Assembly (NCBI GenBank): GCA_000499405.2 | Contig: HG738139.1 | Span: forward strand, 2,212,976-2,276,975 | Direction: 5' to 3' | Length of the DNA stretch: 64,000 bases | DNA from: Onchocerca volvulus | Taxonomy: Eukaryota > Nematoda > Chromadorea > Rhabditida > Onchocercidae | In this document: in pieces, positions 50,901-62,291 of the stretch | How the letters are laid out: each line of letters opens with the position of its first letter | Position numbering within the stretch: position 1 is the stretch's first letter | Made by a program: the position numbers and the translations under genes | The notes under the pieces: model-generated | What the model was told of the DNA's origin: nothing | Databases searched by the model: none | What the model saw: only the letters and a program-made list of their open reading frames with translations

Positions 50901-53175
50901 TGAGGTGCCAATATCTATGCATCAAACATATATTTTCATATAAACGAGAAATGCTAATCCCAATGATATATTCCGATTTTATGAGTTCTATTTTTATTTC
51001 AAAGTATCTCTTTAACAGAATTTCTTATTATTCACTAAAAGCATGAAATTTTCTCATGTCTGAATTCATTTTTTTTTTGATAACATGCATGCCAACATCA
51101 TGCTAATACATATATATCACATATTGAAATATGAAATGAAACTGAACAGTATAAATTAGATCATTCTGTGTTAAAAAACTTTAATTTCTAATTAATCCGT
51201 TGTTTTTAATTATTAATTAGTTATTAATTGTTAATTGTTCATTTTTCCTTAGGAATCAAATTTACCTGAGCTCCATTTGTCCAATAAGCTTTGTAACCAT
51301 TGTCTTGTTTTGGATTATGAGAAGCTGTTATCATCAAGCCAGCATCACAATTGAATCGTATTGTTGCATAAGACTGCAATTTTCATCAATTTAAAATTAT
51401 TTCCATGTTATTATTGCTAACTTTAGAAGTTAATGTTGAGAAAATATTTAAGTAATCCAACTTCGAAATGACTGAATTCTCGAGGAAGATTTTTGATACT
51501 GGAACACAGCTAGAAAAATCACAGACTTACCATACAAAAAAATTAAAAAAAAAAGTAATTTTTCCTTTACCACAAGAGGTGTTGGACAACATTTTGAGAA
51601 TAGATACACTTTGATTCCATTACGAACAAATACATTTGCAGCTAATTTAGCCCAACTAAAAATTATAAATTGATTATTGAAAATTAATTCCTATTAAATC
51701 AAATCAATAAATCCTTATAAAATTCAACATAAATATATGATTACAATCAGAAGATTACTATAGTCCAGGAAAACATTGTGTGTTTCAATTAACTAAGATA
51801 AAACAATCCAAATGATCAGAAATATAATCATTTGAAGAGGTTTACTATGTTCCAGAAAATAGCAAAATTATAAATTCTTTTTCTAGAATATTTAAAAAAG
51901 AAAAATTATAAAATTTTTTTTTTTTAGCTTTTTCTTCTTTCAGCGAAATAATATTCGAAGGAGAAATAAGAACATGAGAGGATGAGCATGAGTGATGAAA
52001 AAGAAACTAAAAACCGTTCGCTGTTATGACGACCATCATAGCCGATGGCTACACTATTGCTTTGACCATTACAGGTATTTTTCAAATGTGTAGCAAAACC
52101 ATTAGTTAACATCAATATTGTCAAATCATTCAATCGACAAAAACCAGCTTCCATTTTTGTTCGTACACCTGGAAAAACTTCATTAACAGAATAATATTTA
52201 AATGAAAAATCTGAAATTTAATTTTATTTCAATCTAATTTCTTACTAGTTCAAATTGTTATGTGGACTAAAATAAGCAATATAATGCTGATATAATGAAC
52301 TAATCTCTAGAAAATGATGTTTTTTGTTTAGTTTTTTTTTTCTATTTTTTGTATTAGTTATAGTTGATGAAGAGATATAATGGATTTAATAATCAAAGCA
52401 ATTCCATTTTTTAAATTCCATTTTTACCTTATTTTTTCCATCACTAAGCAGTTAGGGAAAACTTGGATTATAAAATGAATGAAAAATAAAATAAAGTATT
52501 TTTATAACAATATAGCCACTAATTTAATTTTAAAAAAAATGGACTTTATTGTTGCTAATTAAATTACTAGAATAATACCAGCTGTGCCAAATGATAGTTT
52601 GCCACACATTCTTGATTTCAATGCTTCAACATCTTTCTTATTCCATAATTCTTCAATTTCTGCACGACTTTCATCATTCTGCAAAAACATTATCTATTGA
52701 CCTTCAACACTTGAGTACTAATTATTAAGCTTTAATTTTAATTCAATATTTTCAAGTAACATATCATATTCTTCGAACTATTGATCTCAATTATATTCTT
52801 GTCTCTTCAGAGATCCTACAATTTAAATTTTCGCTGTGGTAATGGGATCAGTAATAGAAAACGAATTACATAATTGTTATATTTCAAATTAAAAATTATT
52901 GAATCATTATATATTTCAGCAGCAAAACTTTTTTCGTACAAAAGAAATTCATTTCGATCTCATCTGTGATACCAATAAAATGGACAAAATTTATTATATT
53001 CTATAGTCCATGGTACCAATAAATGGACAAAGATTTGTTATATTCTATAAAATTAAATAGATAGATTGTCATGGGAATTAAATTAAATTATAAATTAAAA
53101 ATAAAAAAAAAAAAAGTAAATTCATACATTGTCCCATTTTAACCAATTTGTAGTAAGCGTTTCATAATCTTCCAT
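44936..53175 (-). CDS. PGM2: PGM2-type phosphoglucomutase / phosphopentomutase
   Basis: Exons: 53175-53128, 52678-52579, 52168-52015, 51655-51571, 51373-51266, 50914-50748, 48493-48370, 48276-48107, 47678-47515, 47105-46871, 46637-46544, 46239-46153, 45433-45294, 45035-44936. All phases close, giving 591 aa (human PGM2 612). This is an alpha-D-phosphohexomutase that interconverts 1- and 5(6)-phosphates of ribose, deoxyribose and glucose in the cytosol. Four family sites are visible: the catalytic serine loop [11 protein letters not shown] (Ser about 147), the Mg2+ loop NDPDADR (about 305-310), the sugar-specificity loop WEESIGFML in exon 10, and the phosphate-binding loop [12 protein letters not shown] (about 536-547). 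[15 protein letters not shown] and [11 protein letters not shown] match PGM2 rather than PGM1. The N-terminal TNWLKWDN and FGTAG blocks support the chosen start. Intron 6 carries the Bel/Pao insertion in antisense. No coding damage seen. Confidence 0.95.
48703..48740 (+). repeat. Direct repeat, left copy (CGCTGAAATCGCGAGATAAA)
   Basis: A 38-nt stretch nearly identical to 49522-49559, ending in a purine run and directly followed by the window's only ambiguous base (N at 48741). In the right copy the same sequence covers the last codon, the stop and the polypurine tract of the Bel/Pao ORF, so the left copy is a displaced piece of the same element. Confidence 0.75.
48754..49527 (+). pseudogene. 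Bel/Pao pol fragment: integrase C-terminal half plus tail domain
   Basis: The open frame begins after a TGA at 48751-48753 and ends at 49527. The first Met is internal to the protein ([15 protein letters not shown]), so it is not a true start. It shows the second Asp of the DDE triad in LSDNAKNF and the Glu in [17 protein letters not shown], then NERPL. Beyond this is the basic domain that usually follows integrase in Bel/Pao polyproteins (DUF5641-like), with [32 protein letters not shown] and [12 protein letters not shown]. The first catalytic Asp and everything upstream are absent, so it cannot be a working integrase. The remaining frame is intact over about 258 codons, which suggests a fairly recent insertion. 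Confidence 0.88.
49522..49559 (+). repeat. Direct repeat, right copy, including polypurine tract
   Basis: Begins at the last sense codon of the pol frame, includes its TGA stop, then the purine-rich AAAAGAAGAGAAAAAAAAA that should prime plus-strand synthesis next to the LTR. Confidence 0.75.
49563..50030 (+). repeat. 3' LTR of the Bel/Pao fragment (about 468 bp)
   Basis: Starts TG (TGATCCC) three bases after the polypurine tract and ends CA (GTCCGTTACCA). It has an AATAAA-type signal (CATAATAAAGG) near the right end and higher GC than its flanks. No second copy is in the window, so the boundaries are inferred from TG..CA and the polypurine tract. Confidence 0.65.
52969..53050. repeat. Two-copy tandem duplication in PGM2 intron 1
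   Basis: TACCAATAAAATGGACAAA and a following TTATATTCTATA recur about 44 bp later with small changes. Confidence 0.55.
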
Positions 53176-54808
53176 TTTTATCGATAGATTATCACCAATT
53201 TCTAAATTGAATTTTTCCTATATAGAATATAATTTGATATTCAAAAATAATTCCCAAATTTGCCGAAATATTCACTTAGCAATAGTAGTTAATTATTATC
53301 AAAGAATTAATCAAAAAATATACGAACACGGAGTAATACATGTCTTCTGTAACTTAGGACTTTTTTTCTTCTTCATTTAGTACTTAAAGTATTATATGAA
53401 ATTATGATTAATTAATTTTTCCAGTCCTAAATTATTAAACCTGAAAGCTTCTCTAAACCCCAAAAGCGAATATCGGAATTTATTTTTTTAATTCTACAAA
53501 TATCGAAATAATTAATCTAATCAGAAAGCACAAAGCACATTCATTCTCTCAGCTCTTGCTTTACTCTAACAAGAGGATTTCAAGAATTATATAACAAAAA
53601 GTTTAGAAATCAAAGCGATAAGAAGCTTAGAAATTAAAAAGTTACATGAGAAACTCAGGAAAAAAAAATAAGTGAAAAATAATAAATAATTGTCAAAAGT
53701 TTAGAAAAAAAAAATGAAAAAAGTAAAGAATTTCGTTAACGAAAATTATTTAAATGAAAATGATTAGTTGAAATACAAGGGCGACTGAAAAATGACAGAA
53801 AAGAAAAAGTTGGAAAAAAAATGGATAAAAGATAGAAATCTAAAAATGGGGAATGTGTAAATGATACAACTGATTGGTGATAGGTCCACATTTTTGAAAT
53901 CAAGCAAATAAATCATTGTCAATAAAATTTGAAATTAATTTACAACATAGTAGACAATCAAAGGAGAGAAATGTATTTTACTGACAATAAACGTACTAGC
54001 CTATTTCATCGAGAAATAAACACATGTACATATACATGCAAAAAAATTTGCCATATTTTAGAAATTTAGATCACATGCTATTTGACATTGAAAATTTTGA
54101 TTTGCCAAAAATGAATTGAATGATTGTAGAAAAGAAAAAGAGAAAACTAAAATTTCAATTCTTCACTATAAAAATTCATTCAATCATTCATGCAATAATA
54201 GTATTTGACGATAGAAATGTGCCGTAATCAGACAAGAAAGGTACTATATGTGTAAGTCGTATATATTTTCCTTTGTCATTTGATGTCAATGATCAGTGTA
54301 ATATTAGAAATGTTTATTGACTTCGAGAATATTTCTTCTAAAATGTATAATACCGCGCAGTATAAATCACAAAGCATTCTATGGAATGCCAAAATGAATT
54401 ATTAAATGTAAAGAGACAAAAGGAAACAAAAGGCATGTATTATAATTCACCCATTGATTAAAAAAAGGAAATCGTGTATTTACCGAATAAAAAAAAAGTT
54501 GAGAAAAAGACAAATACAAAATTATTTTATTTTTATAATGCTATCAATAACGTTGGCCAACCGGTTCCTCTTCTTCTCTTTCCTTTTTTTTTTTTTGTTT
54601 TCGTGAACTTTAGATGTTTCATTCAGTGGTTAAAAAAAAAAACAAACACTAAAAAATGCAAGATAAAAAAAACTATCGATGTTCCATTTCTGAAAAGAAA
54701 AGAATACTTCACCACAAATAATTTATGACAGCACAAAGCTATTCGGCCGAATCGAAAAGTTACATCACAAAGTTAAATGCACTGATTGCAAACAAACAAC
54801 ATGTGTAT
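53176..54808. other. PGM2-SEH1 intergenic region
   Basis: About 1.6 kb, AT-rich. An acceptor-like AATTCAATTTAG lies about 33 nt before the PGM2 ATG. The plus-strand open frame near 54474-54728 is lysine/phenylalanine-rich low complexity and not supported. No gene seen. Confidence 0.6.
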
Positions 54809-57201
54809 TCAATAATATACATGATTCTCTTTAGTAAGTGAACTTATTGATGTCGTAGCTTTTGGATCATCATCAGATGGTTTGTAATCTTCTGTTGACT
54901 TAAGCGTTGCGACAAGACTCCATTTTTTCAATAAGTTTTCTAAAAATAGTTTCAACTTATTAAATGAATAGAATCGATTTTTTTCCCAAATTGATTTAGT
55001 TTAATTATGAAATGTAAAGAGCTGCGATGGAAAAAATAAATGAAAAACCGTTCTATTTACCTTTCCATAATCGTACATACCCGTCTGAGCTTCCAGTTGT
55101 TAAGATTGTTCCAGTTATGTTCCATGACAATCGCCAAATCTACAAAATTTCTGATTTTAATTGCCGAAAAATTATCTACAGTATGACCATAGCATAAAAA
55201 AAATAGAATTTGTGACAGCTGATATAATGAGTTGATTCAAATATGTGTCTATATTTTGCATGCGTCAAGTCATTGCCATTAAAAATATTGTACTGAATCC
55301 TGAACGACCTTTGTATTCAATTATATAAGTAAAGAAAGGTTATGAGATCAACCATTTCAGATCATTTCCTCTCATACCTGTCTGGTTAGAATATAAGGGA
55401 AATAAATTTTTTCATTTTCAGTAGTGCTATGATACATTCAAATATTTTCAAGAAATTAAACGTAATAGATAGAGAACCTGAACAGGTGAACAAGATGGAT
55501 TTTCAAGTGCTTCAAGCTGCGTAATCTCATATTCAGTGGGTCCACCTCTTTCAATCAAATCAACATTAAAACCATTGGTTTTCCCGGTTTCACTCAACTT
55601 GAAAATGCAAATGTCTTTGGAGCCAACAGCAAGTAAATGATATGATCGTCCAGCAGGTGGCGCAAAAGCAATATCCGTTACTGGTTCAGTTACTTTCAAA
55701 GAAGGAGTATTCAACAACTGCCACTTTCTAAAAAATACAGCCAATCAACACTGTTCTAAAGCCGAAAAATAAGTGTCATGTTTAGGACATGAATTTTACT
55801 AATTCTGAATCGAAAAATCGAATGGCTTATGCAAAATTAATACCTAAGATATAGTAAAACTAATATAGTAGCTCTAATTATTAATGGAAAGAATTTGAAG
55901 ACCGAAGATTATCGTGATATTCGTATACAGCCACTCGTTTTCCAGTTGTATGTGCATCATCTGATCCTACAGCAATAAGCGGTTTTGTAAGGCGATGTGT
56001 ACTCCAGGAAAGGCAACTACAGCGATATCGAAAAACGGCTATATCCTGATTTAGGCTCCACATCGACAAATTCATAATGTCTGGAGCTTCATATACTCGT
56101 AATATTCCCTGGGAAGATACAGTCGCCTAAAAATAAAGCTTATTAGACAATGCGTATCACTAAGCGAGAAATAATCGTATATTCATCTAATACGAAAAAT
56201 AATCATATAGTCATATTCAGTTTTCATGTTCATACTTCAATGAAATCTAAGAAAAATTTAGTTCTCAATGAAATTTAATTTACTGCATTCCAAAGATATT
56301 AGAAAAAAAAAAAAAAAAGAAAAAACAAAACGAAGTGTATACTGTAGCTTACAAGCATTAATCCAAGATGTCTCGGAGAAAATTTGATATCAGTAACATT
56401 ATGACGACTATCAACAAGCTGACAACAACGTTTCCAACGTGCTTGTTGCTGTTTCTGGCCATTGTGAATATTATTTCTCGTTATTGTCTCAACCGGATGA
56501 CGTACTGAAAAATACTGTTTAATCCTCAATTTTCAAACAACTAATTTAACTTGAATTTAAAACAATATATTTTAAAAAATCCCATTTGTGTTGGACTACT
56601 GAAGAAATAAATCAGCTTTATTGATAAGTATTATGCGTTTTGTTAAATCAGTTTATAACAAATTCCAAGCATAGATATCTAACAAACCTGTTTCCTCCCA
56701 GATCGTTACACTTCGATCAAACGAACATGTAGCCAAGATTTGTCCAAATTCAGGATGTGCCCAAATTACTTTCCAAACCGGTCCACCATGACTCTGAAAT
56801 AGTAGTAAAAAGTGTGAAAAGCATTTCTAATTTATAATATGATTTATATAAAATTAGATACAAAGAACTTGTTTTGCTATTGTTGCGCAGTACTAGAAAT
56901 GATTGTACAAAAGTGAAATATAGCATTTCAAATTTATCGTTATTCTTATTAAATGATAACCGAAATCACCGATGAAGTAATCAATCAAATGAAGTTAAAT
57001 TTGAATCAATCTAATCACCTTCCATGAAGCGGATTTAACCCAACTACCATCTGGTGACAAATCCCATACACACACCATCATATCACTGGATGACGTAGCA
57101 ATCCGTCGTCCATGAAAATCGAACGCAACATGATGAATAAGATCACGTTGTTGATCATTGAATATTATTGATGTTGAGAATTGCTCCGATGATGATGTCA
57201 T
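54809..57201 (-). CDS. npp-18: Nucleoporin SEH1 (WD40, Y-complex / GATOR2)
   Basis: Exons: 57201-57019, 56793-56688, 56504-56353, 56126-55903, 55727-55478, 55139-55061, 54939-54809. All phases close, giving 374 aa (human SEH1 360). SEH1 is a beta-propeller subunit of the nuclear-pore Y complex and, in other animals, of the GATOR2 regulator of TORC1. The match runs from end to end: [20 protein letters not shown] (blade 1), [30 protein letters not shown] (blade 2), [20 protein letters not shown] (blade 3), [18 protein letters not shown] (blade 4), [28 protein letters not shown] (blade 5), GGPTEYEI, and [20 protein letters not shown] (blade 6). The last exon, about 43 codons, is Asp/Ser/Thr-rich, like the flexible SEH1 tail. 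The start is the only Met preceding the first blade, eight codons before FSTSIIF. It is divergent from the small membrane-protein gene at 58135. Confidence 0.95.
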
Positions 57202-58134
57202 TTGTTTTCAATCTTTAATAAAATTGCAGAAGAAATTTTATTATAATGTCTCAAAAAACAACAATTATTGTAAATATTTCAAAAAAAAAAAAAAAGAAAA
57301 AAAGAAATTAAATTATAGCAGGAATTTTTTGAAAGTAAAAACATTGAATAAATTAACTTGGAAATGATTTTTATAAATGTTGCAATTGACGTATAACTTC
57401 GAAACGTACGTGAGATTCGAAAAAAGCTCACATGTGTTAAACAACATACGTAATTAACTCAGCGCAATTAAAAGATTCGAAAATCACCTACAACAAATCT
57501 CATTCCCGCCTCTTAATTCAACCAGAATTTCGCGTTTGCGCCGATCAGTACTTCGCGGCTCGGGCTAGTTCATCATTACCGCGTGAAATTAGACGTTGAG
57601 AATTGCGAGTGAGGGATTTCTGAGGTGGATTTGGTTTCCGCTTAAGATACGTGAAAATCAAATTTTCACTTGTCAGATAAACTTTATTGCTAGCGCAGAA
57701 CACGTAAAACATGCTTAGACACGAATTAACAATGAAATAATTGAGAAATGGAGGCAGTAATAGAATTAAATGAATGATGGAAAATATATCTTTTGAATAA
57801 TTAAAATTAAATAATTAAAATCATAGATGATAATAATTCGATGAAAATTAAAATAAAATATTCAAGACAACTATTATAAGAATGGAAATGAAAAAAATTA
57901 TTTTAAAACCCGAAATTAAGTAATTAAAGCAATGAATGGAAATTCAAATGTCAATTCCGTTTTTTCTCCCTTTTTTTTTTGGAATTTAAATCAATTTGAT
58001 TCAAATGTGCCATAATATTGGAAATTTCACTACTTTTTAACTATTTTGATTTTTGATTTAGTCAATGAATAATTAATTTCGAGTAGCGGTTTGTTACCAT
58101 GGAAATATAGAACTTTCATAAATTGGCATTATTG
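57202..58134. promoter_or_regulatory. Shared upstream region of SEH1 and the membrane-protein gene
   Basis: 933 bp between divergent starts. The part at about 57400-57720 is GC- and CG-richer than almost any other non-coding stretch here (TTTCGCGTTTGCGCCGATC, CTTCGCGGCTCGGGC, ATTACCGCGTGAAA). It includes a CACATGTG E-box-like site near 57430. This is consistent with a bidirectional promoter, but no TATA box or start site can be fixed from the sequence. Confidence 0.4.
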
Positions 58135-58964
58135 ATGGATATTTTTGATACAGAAATTGCATTTGTTGGAATTATTCTATTTCTATCTGTTATTTATTTC
58201 ATTCTTATTATTATTATTTTCTTCATTTGCATTCGATTTCAGGTTGTTCTACCTTTTTCCCGCAATTTTGAGAATATTTTCTTAAAAGAAAGAAATACGA
58301 TGCAATGTTGTTAGATGCAAAACTTTTACAAGCATTTAATAAATTCTAATTTTTCGCATGTATGTAAGAGATAATTTAAAATTTTAAACGAAAATTTAAA
58401 GATTTAAATTCGAATTTAACAATTCAAATTAATTTTCCATATATCTGTAAATATATTTCCTATTTCAGCCACATAGATTCATTCAACCCTATCAGGTACG
58501 CAGATTCGAAGATGGAAAATCTCAAACAAAGGCAACTTCTTATATGGATTGCTCCGGTATTCTGAAATGCTGTCCATGTCCGGTTTTTAGTTTCCGACAA
58601 TTCCTGAAATCTTGTTGCTGTGATTCGGTACGCTAACAATTCTTGTTTTATACATTTGAAAAGGAAATCGTTTGAAATGATAAAACTTCGAACTCTAAGA
58701 TTCTTTCTTCCTCCCTTTTTTCTTCCGATTTTTTGGAAACTTTCATTTTACAAAAGATTTTTTAAAAGTTATTTCAACTTCGTATCGTCATATTTCGTGT
58801 TACAACATATAGCAAATGTTAAACCTGTATCGAAAAGTGAAATATATAAATAATCCGCTCATGATGTATTGCAGGAAAAATTGCGACATAGCGTAAATTG
58901 CGAATGCATACGACCAGCTGTACATGGCTCACAGAATTCCGGTTTAAACTTTGTCTGCTGTTAA
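58135..58964 (+). CDS. Small single-pass, cysteine-rich membrane protein, family unrecognised
   Basis: Three exons, 58135-58242, 58469-58627 and 58875-58964, are all phase 0 with good junctions (CAG|GT, TTTCAG|, TCG|GTACGC, TGCAG|), giving 118 aa. Residues about 8-33 form one very hydrophobic segment (FVGIILFLSVIYFILIIIIF) after an acidic MDIFDTE N-terminus. A basic stretch follows (RFIQPYQVRRFEDGKSQ). The C-terminal half has 11 of the 12 cysteines in clusters (KCCPCPVF, KSCCCDS, NCECI) and ends NFVCC. Such juxtamembrane and terminal cysteines are typical of palmitoylated or otherwise lipid-modified tails, but that is inference. With Nout topology the clusters would be cytoplasmic. The start is the first ATG before the membrane segment; a short ATG..TAG lies upstream. 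I do not recognise a family. Confidence 0.72.
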
Positions 58965-59084
58965 GTTGCTGATAACAATTAGAACAGAAGTATCAAATCT
59001 TTGTTTTTATCATTTTTCATTCATTATCATATCGCCCCTCATACTTTTCACTATAAAAGCATTTTTTGATTTAGCACCTTCTTA

Positions 59085-59352
59085 GAGATTTATTGATTTT
59101 TAAACTTTGCCTTACCTTTGAAGATTCACCAATTCTAGACCTGACTTTACTTTTGGAGATTTATCAACTTTTAAACTTGATCTTATCTTTGGAGATTCAC
59201 AACTTTTAGACTTCACCTCTGAAAATTCATGAACTTTCAGATTCTATTTCAGTAGATTTATCAATTTTTAGATTTTATCTTACCCCTGTAAATCCATTGA
59301 CTTTTAAATTTTACCTTATCCTTATCCCTGGAGATTTATCAAACTCCAGACC
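59085..59352. repeat. Eight-copy degenerate tandem repeat, about 36 bp
   Basis: Units of the form GGAGATTTATCAACTTTTA followed by (A/G)ACTTTATCTTACCTTT have GAGATT-type cores near 59086, 59122, 59157, 59193, 59224, 59254, 59290 and 59332 (spacing 30-42, mostly 35-36). Confidence 0.7.
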
Positions 59353-61556
59353 AAAGTCAAAATTTTACGGAATTCAGAACCGATGTAAAACATTGCTATG
59401 ATCATATCAATCACTACAAAATCCTTTCATTCATGTATGTTTTCAATGCATATTACACTTGAATCGCTCTAATTTGTAAATACTACTTCAATCTTGTCAA
59501 TAAAACAAAAAAGTTTGCAAAGTTTACATTTGAATAGATCGGAAAGTGCTCAAACATGTCATATCGATAAGGATACTTTGATGAGAATAAAGCATAAGTA
59601 TTTTTTATCTTAATGATGCATATAATATAATGCAAAGAACAAAGAAAATGAAAATCGTGTCATTTGATTAATATCATAAATAGCAGCACAAACGGACGTT
59701 AATAGTGAGGAAAAAATTCAACTACAAGAATTAATTATGATAATAATGAATGCGAAGAAATCTCAAGAAAACAAATGATAAAATCCCGATTTATTCTTCT
59801 CATCAGCGTAAATCATTCCTCAGCAAAAGAAATAATCTCGTATGTTTAGTTTGTTCTACTAAGACAGAATCAAATAGATCTCTTATTTTCAGATTATTTG
59901 ATTTCTACCATGATTAAAATACTTCATGCTTTAGATGATAATTAGCTTTTATTGAAAACAAAAACTTCTTGGGACTTTTCTATGAAATAAAAAAAAAACC
60001 CATAAAAAAGAGGGACGGAGAAACATGTGCATATGTGCATAACAAAAAAAAAATATCAAATTCATGAGCAACATTCTGTCCGATTGGAAAACATAATTTT
60101 ACAAAAAAGAAAAAAAGATAAGCAAATGAGACAGAAGAATCTTCATTTCCATGCACAAAAAAAAGGCACAAAGCATAAATGGAATAAAAATATCATATTT
60201 CATTTTTTACATAAAATATAAGATTTTAAAATTGGAAAAAAAAAAAAAAAATTGTTTTCAAAACACTGCATAAATTGTGGAGCGAACAGAACCCATAAGC
60301 AAGGCTCAGAAAACTGACTTCATACATATAACAATTCAGTGCGATTTCAAGACAAACCAAAATTTTCTCAAAGAAGTATATAAGGTTATTAATAATTTAT
60401 CTTTTAAAAAAGACATAAATCCATATAAAACTCGGTATTAAATTATTAATTTTCATGCTAGAATCCTTTCTGTTGATATAAGAGTCCTAATACGATGAAT
60501 TACATCAAACACTAATACCTTTGTTTACCCCAGATTTCAAAAAAATTATTGCCGTGACCGTCACTTCTTCAGCAGGCAAAAATTATTTGCAATAAAATTA
60601 TTTATAAAATAAGTACAAATCCATATACACGAATTTTATTTTACTTTTCTAAAATTATTTAATTTATGCTATTATTCAAATGTTTTTCCTAATAATATAT
60701 GCATATAATTTTTGTTCCTTCCTCACCTAATTAAGCTCATCACTTTGACTAACCGCTTTAAGTTTTTTTTTTGTATTAAATGTATAATCAGGGCAATAAA
60801 TTACAAAAAGATGGTTTTTAAAAATGAATGAATGTGGATAATATACCGAATAAAAAAAGAAGGAGAAAAAAAACGAAGATAAAGGCATAACAAAATTTAG
60901 GAAAATCAAAAAAGAAAATTAAATTTTAATAAAACCCCCCTTCTTCTATGGCATTGACATCCCGAACTGTTCAAACAATTATTGTTTTTCGTACATACAA
61001 AATCATTGAAACAATTTAAAGCATTTGCGTTAGTAAATAATAATAAGTAATGAAAGTAGCCAATAATAGCTCATTTTAACATGGGATTCAGTCCAAAAAA
61101 TATATCAAGAGTATTTGCGATATAAGCTGCTCGCTCCTGGTACAAAGATTTCCGTACAAGTTTTATCTGCTTTCCAAATTCAAATCATTTTTTTCCTGAA
61201 AACGACGACAATTAGTAGGACATACAATTTTTCAAGTTGTAAATAAGTTCGCGAAAATTAGAGAGCCAAAACTTGAAAAATCCATGCATAATGTCGATAC
61301 TATCCATAGGAAATTATCGCTATCTTAAAAAAAACAACTGACAATGATAACACTTGAATGTTATTCAAATTTAAAAGAAGATTGAACAGCACGATGATGA
61401 AAAAGAGAAGAAAAGCAAAGCTTAAAAAAAAAAAAAAGCTCCGTAAATCAGAATAGTGGAATTTACAACATTAAGTTTTGGGTAAACGGCAATCTTCCCT
61501 ATAACAACATAGTTGTATTTCACATGCTCTTGATATCCTGAAGAAGGCTGACGATG

Positions 61557-61641
61557 CTAGCTATTAACTGCATCGGCCGTCAATTTACTTCGGATTGATT
61601 GAGCTTCAGCTGTTATTATCATTTTGGCTTTCTTGACGTTT
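61557..61641 (-). CDS. Orphan terminal-exon candidate
   Basis: ATATTCTTAG acceptor, then one base plus 27 sense codons (NVKKAKMIITAEAQSIRSKL.. ending VNS) and a TAG stop. Composition is protein-like and GC is raised. It needs a preceding exon ending with two leftover bases. None of the visible LASP-like donors supplies that, so its parent gene is unknown, and it could be an alternative 3' end or chance. Confidence 0.25.
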
Positions 61642-62291
61642 CTAAGAATATATCCCGCTACGCTTCAAAATTAAACAACAATATTCATATCGCAGTGGGA
61701 TTGGATTCCGAATAGAATCCCATCGAAATGCAAAATTTTAAAGAAAAAATTAGGAAAATCACAGCACTAAGAAAAATGCAAAGTAGCTTGGGAAAAACAA
61801 GAGGCAAAACTAATTGAACAAATTTTGGGGATAAATAAGGAAGAGACCAATATCTGCAGAATTCAAATGGGTAAAACACTATAAAATTCAAATGAAATTT
61901 TAAACAAATTCTGACTGAAGTTCACCAAAAGTCTAAGATAATAGAGTACTGAAATAGATCTAAAGAACCTAATTTTACTAATTTCAATACTTAATATTGC
62001 ATTTTTCTATCAACAACGCCGAATGTTGCATGATAAAGAATAATATAAGAATATAAAATGCTAAGTTATACTTCACCTATTAATTTGTTGTCAAAATAAG
62101 TATTAGGAAATTGAGAATTATTTTCTTTATTTTTTTTTAAAGGTAAGCAATTCAGTCAAAAAGTCTCGTTTCTCTTTCATCTCAACTGAGAGTTAACATT
62201 GAAACATGTAACTTTAGCATCAATATTGTTATCTCTAAATAAAGCCAGAAAAAGATGCAAGCCATGCAAAATAAACCTAGTACTAAAAGGC

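Larger units (their letters stand above)
58965..62291. other. Intergenic region between the membrane-protein gene and the LASP-like gene
   Basis: About 3.3 kb. It holds a decayed 36-bp tandem repeat (59085-59352), AT-rich sequence with poly(A) runs, and one coding-like block at 61557-61641. The right part probably includes the 3' UTR of the LASP-like gene. No other gene signal. Confidence 0.55.
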
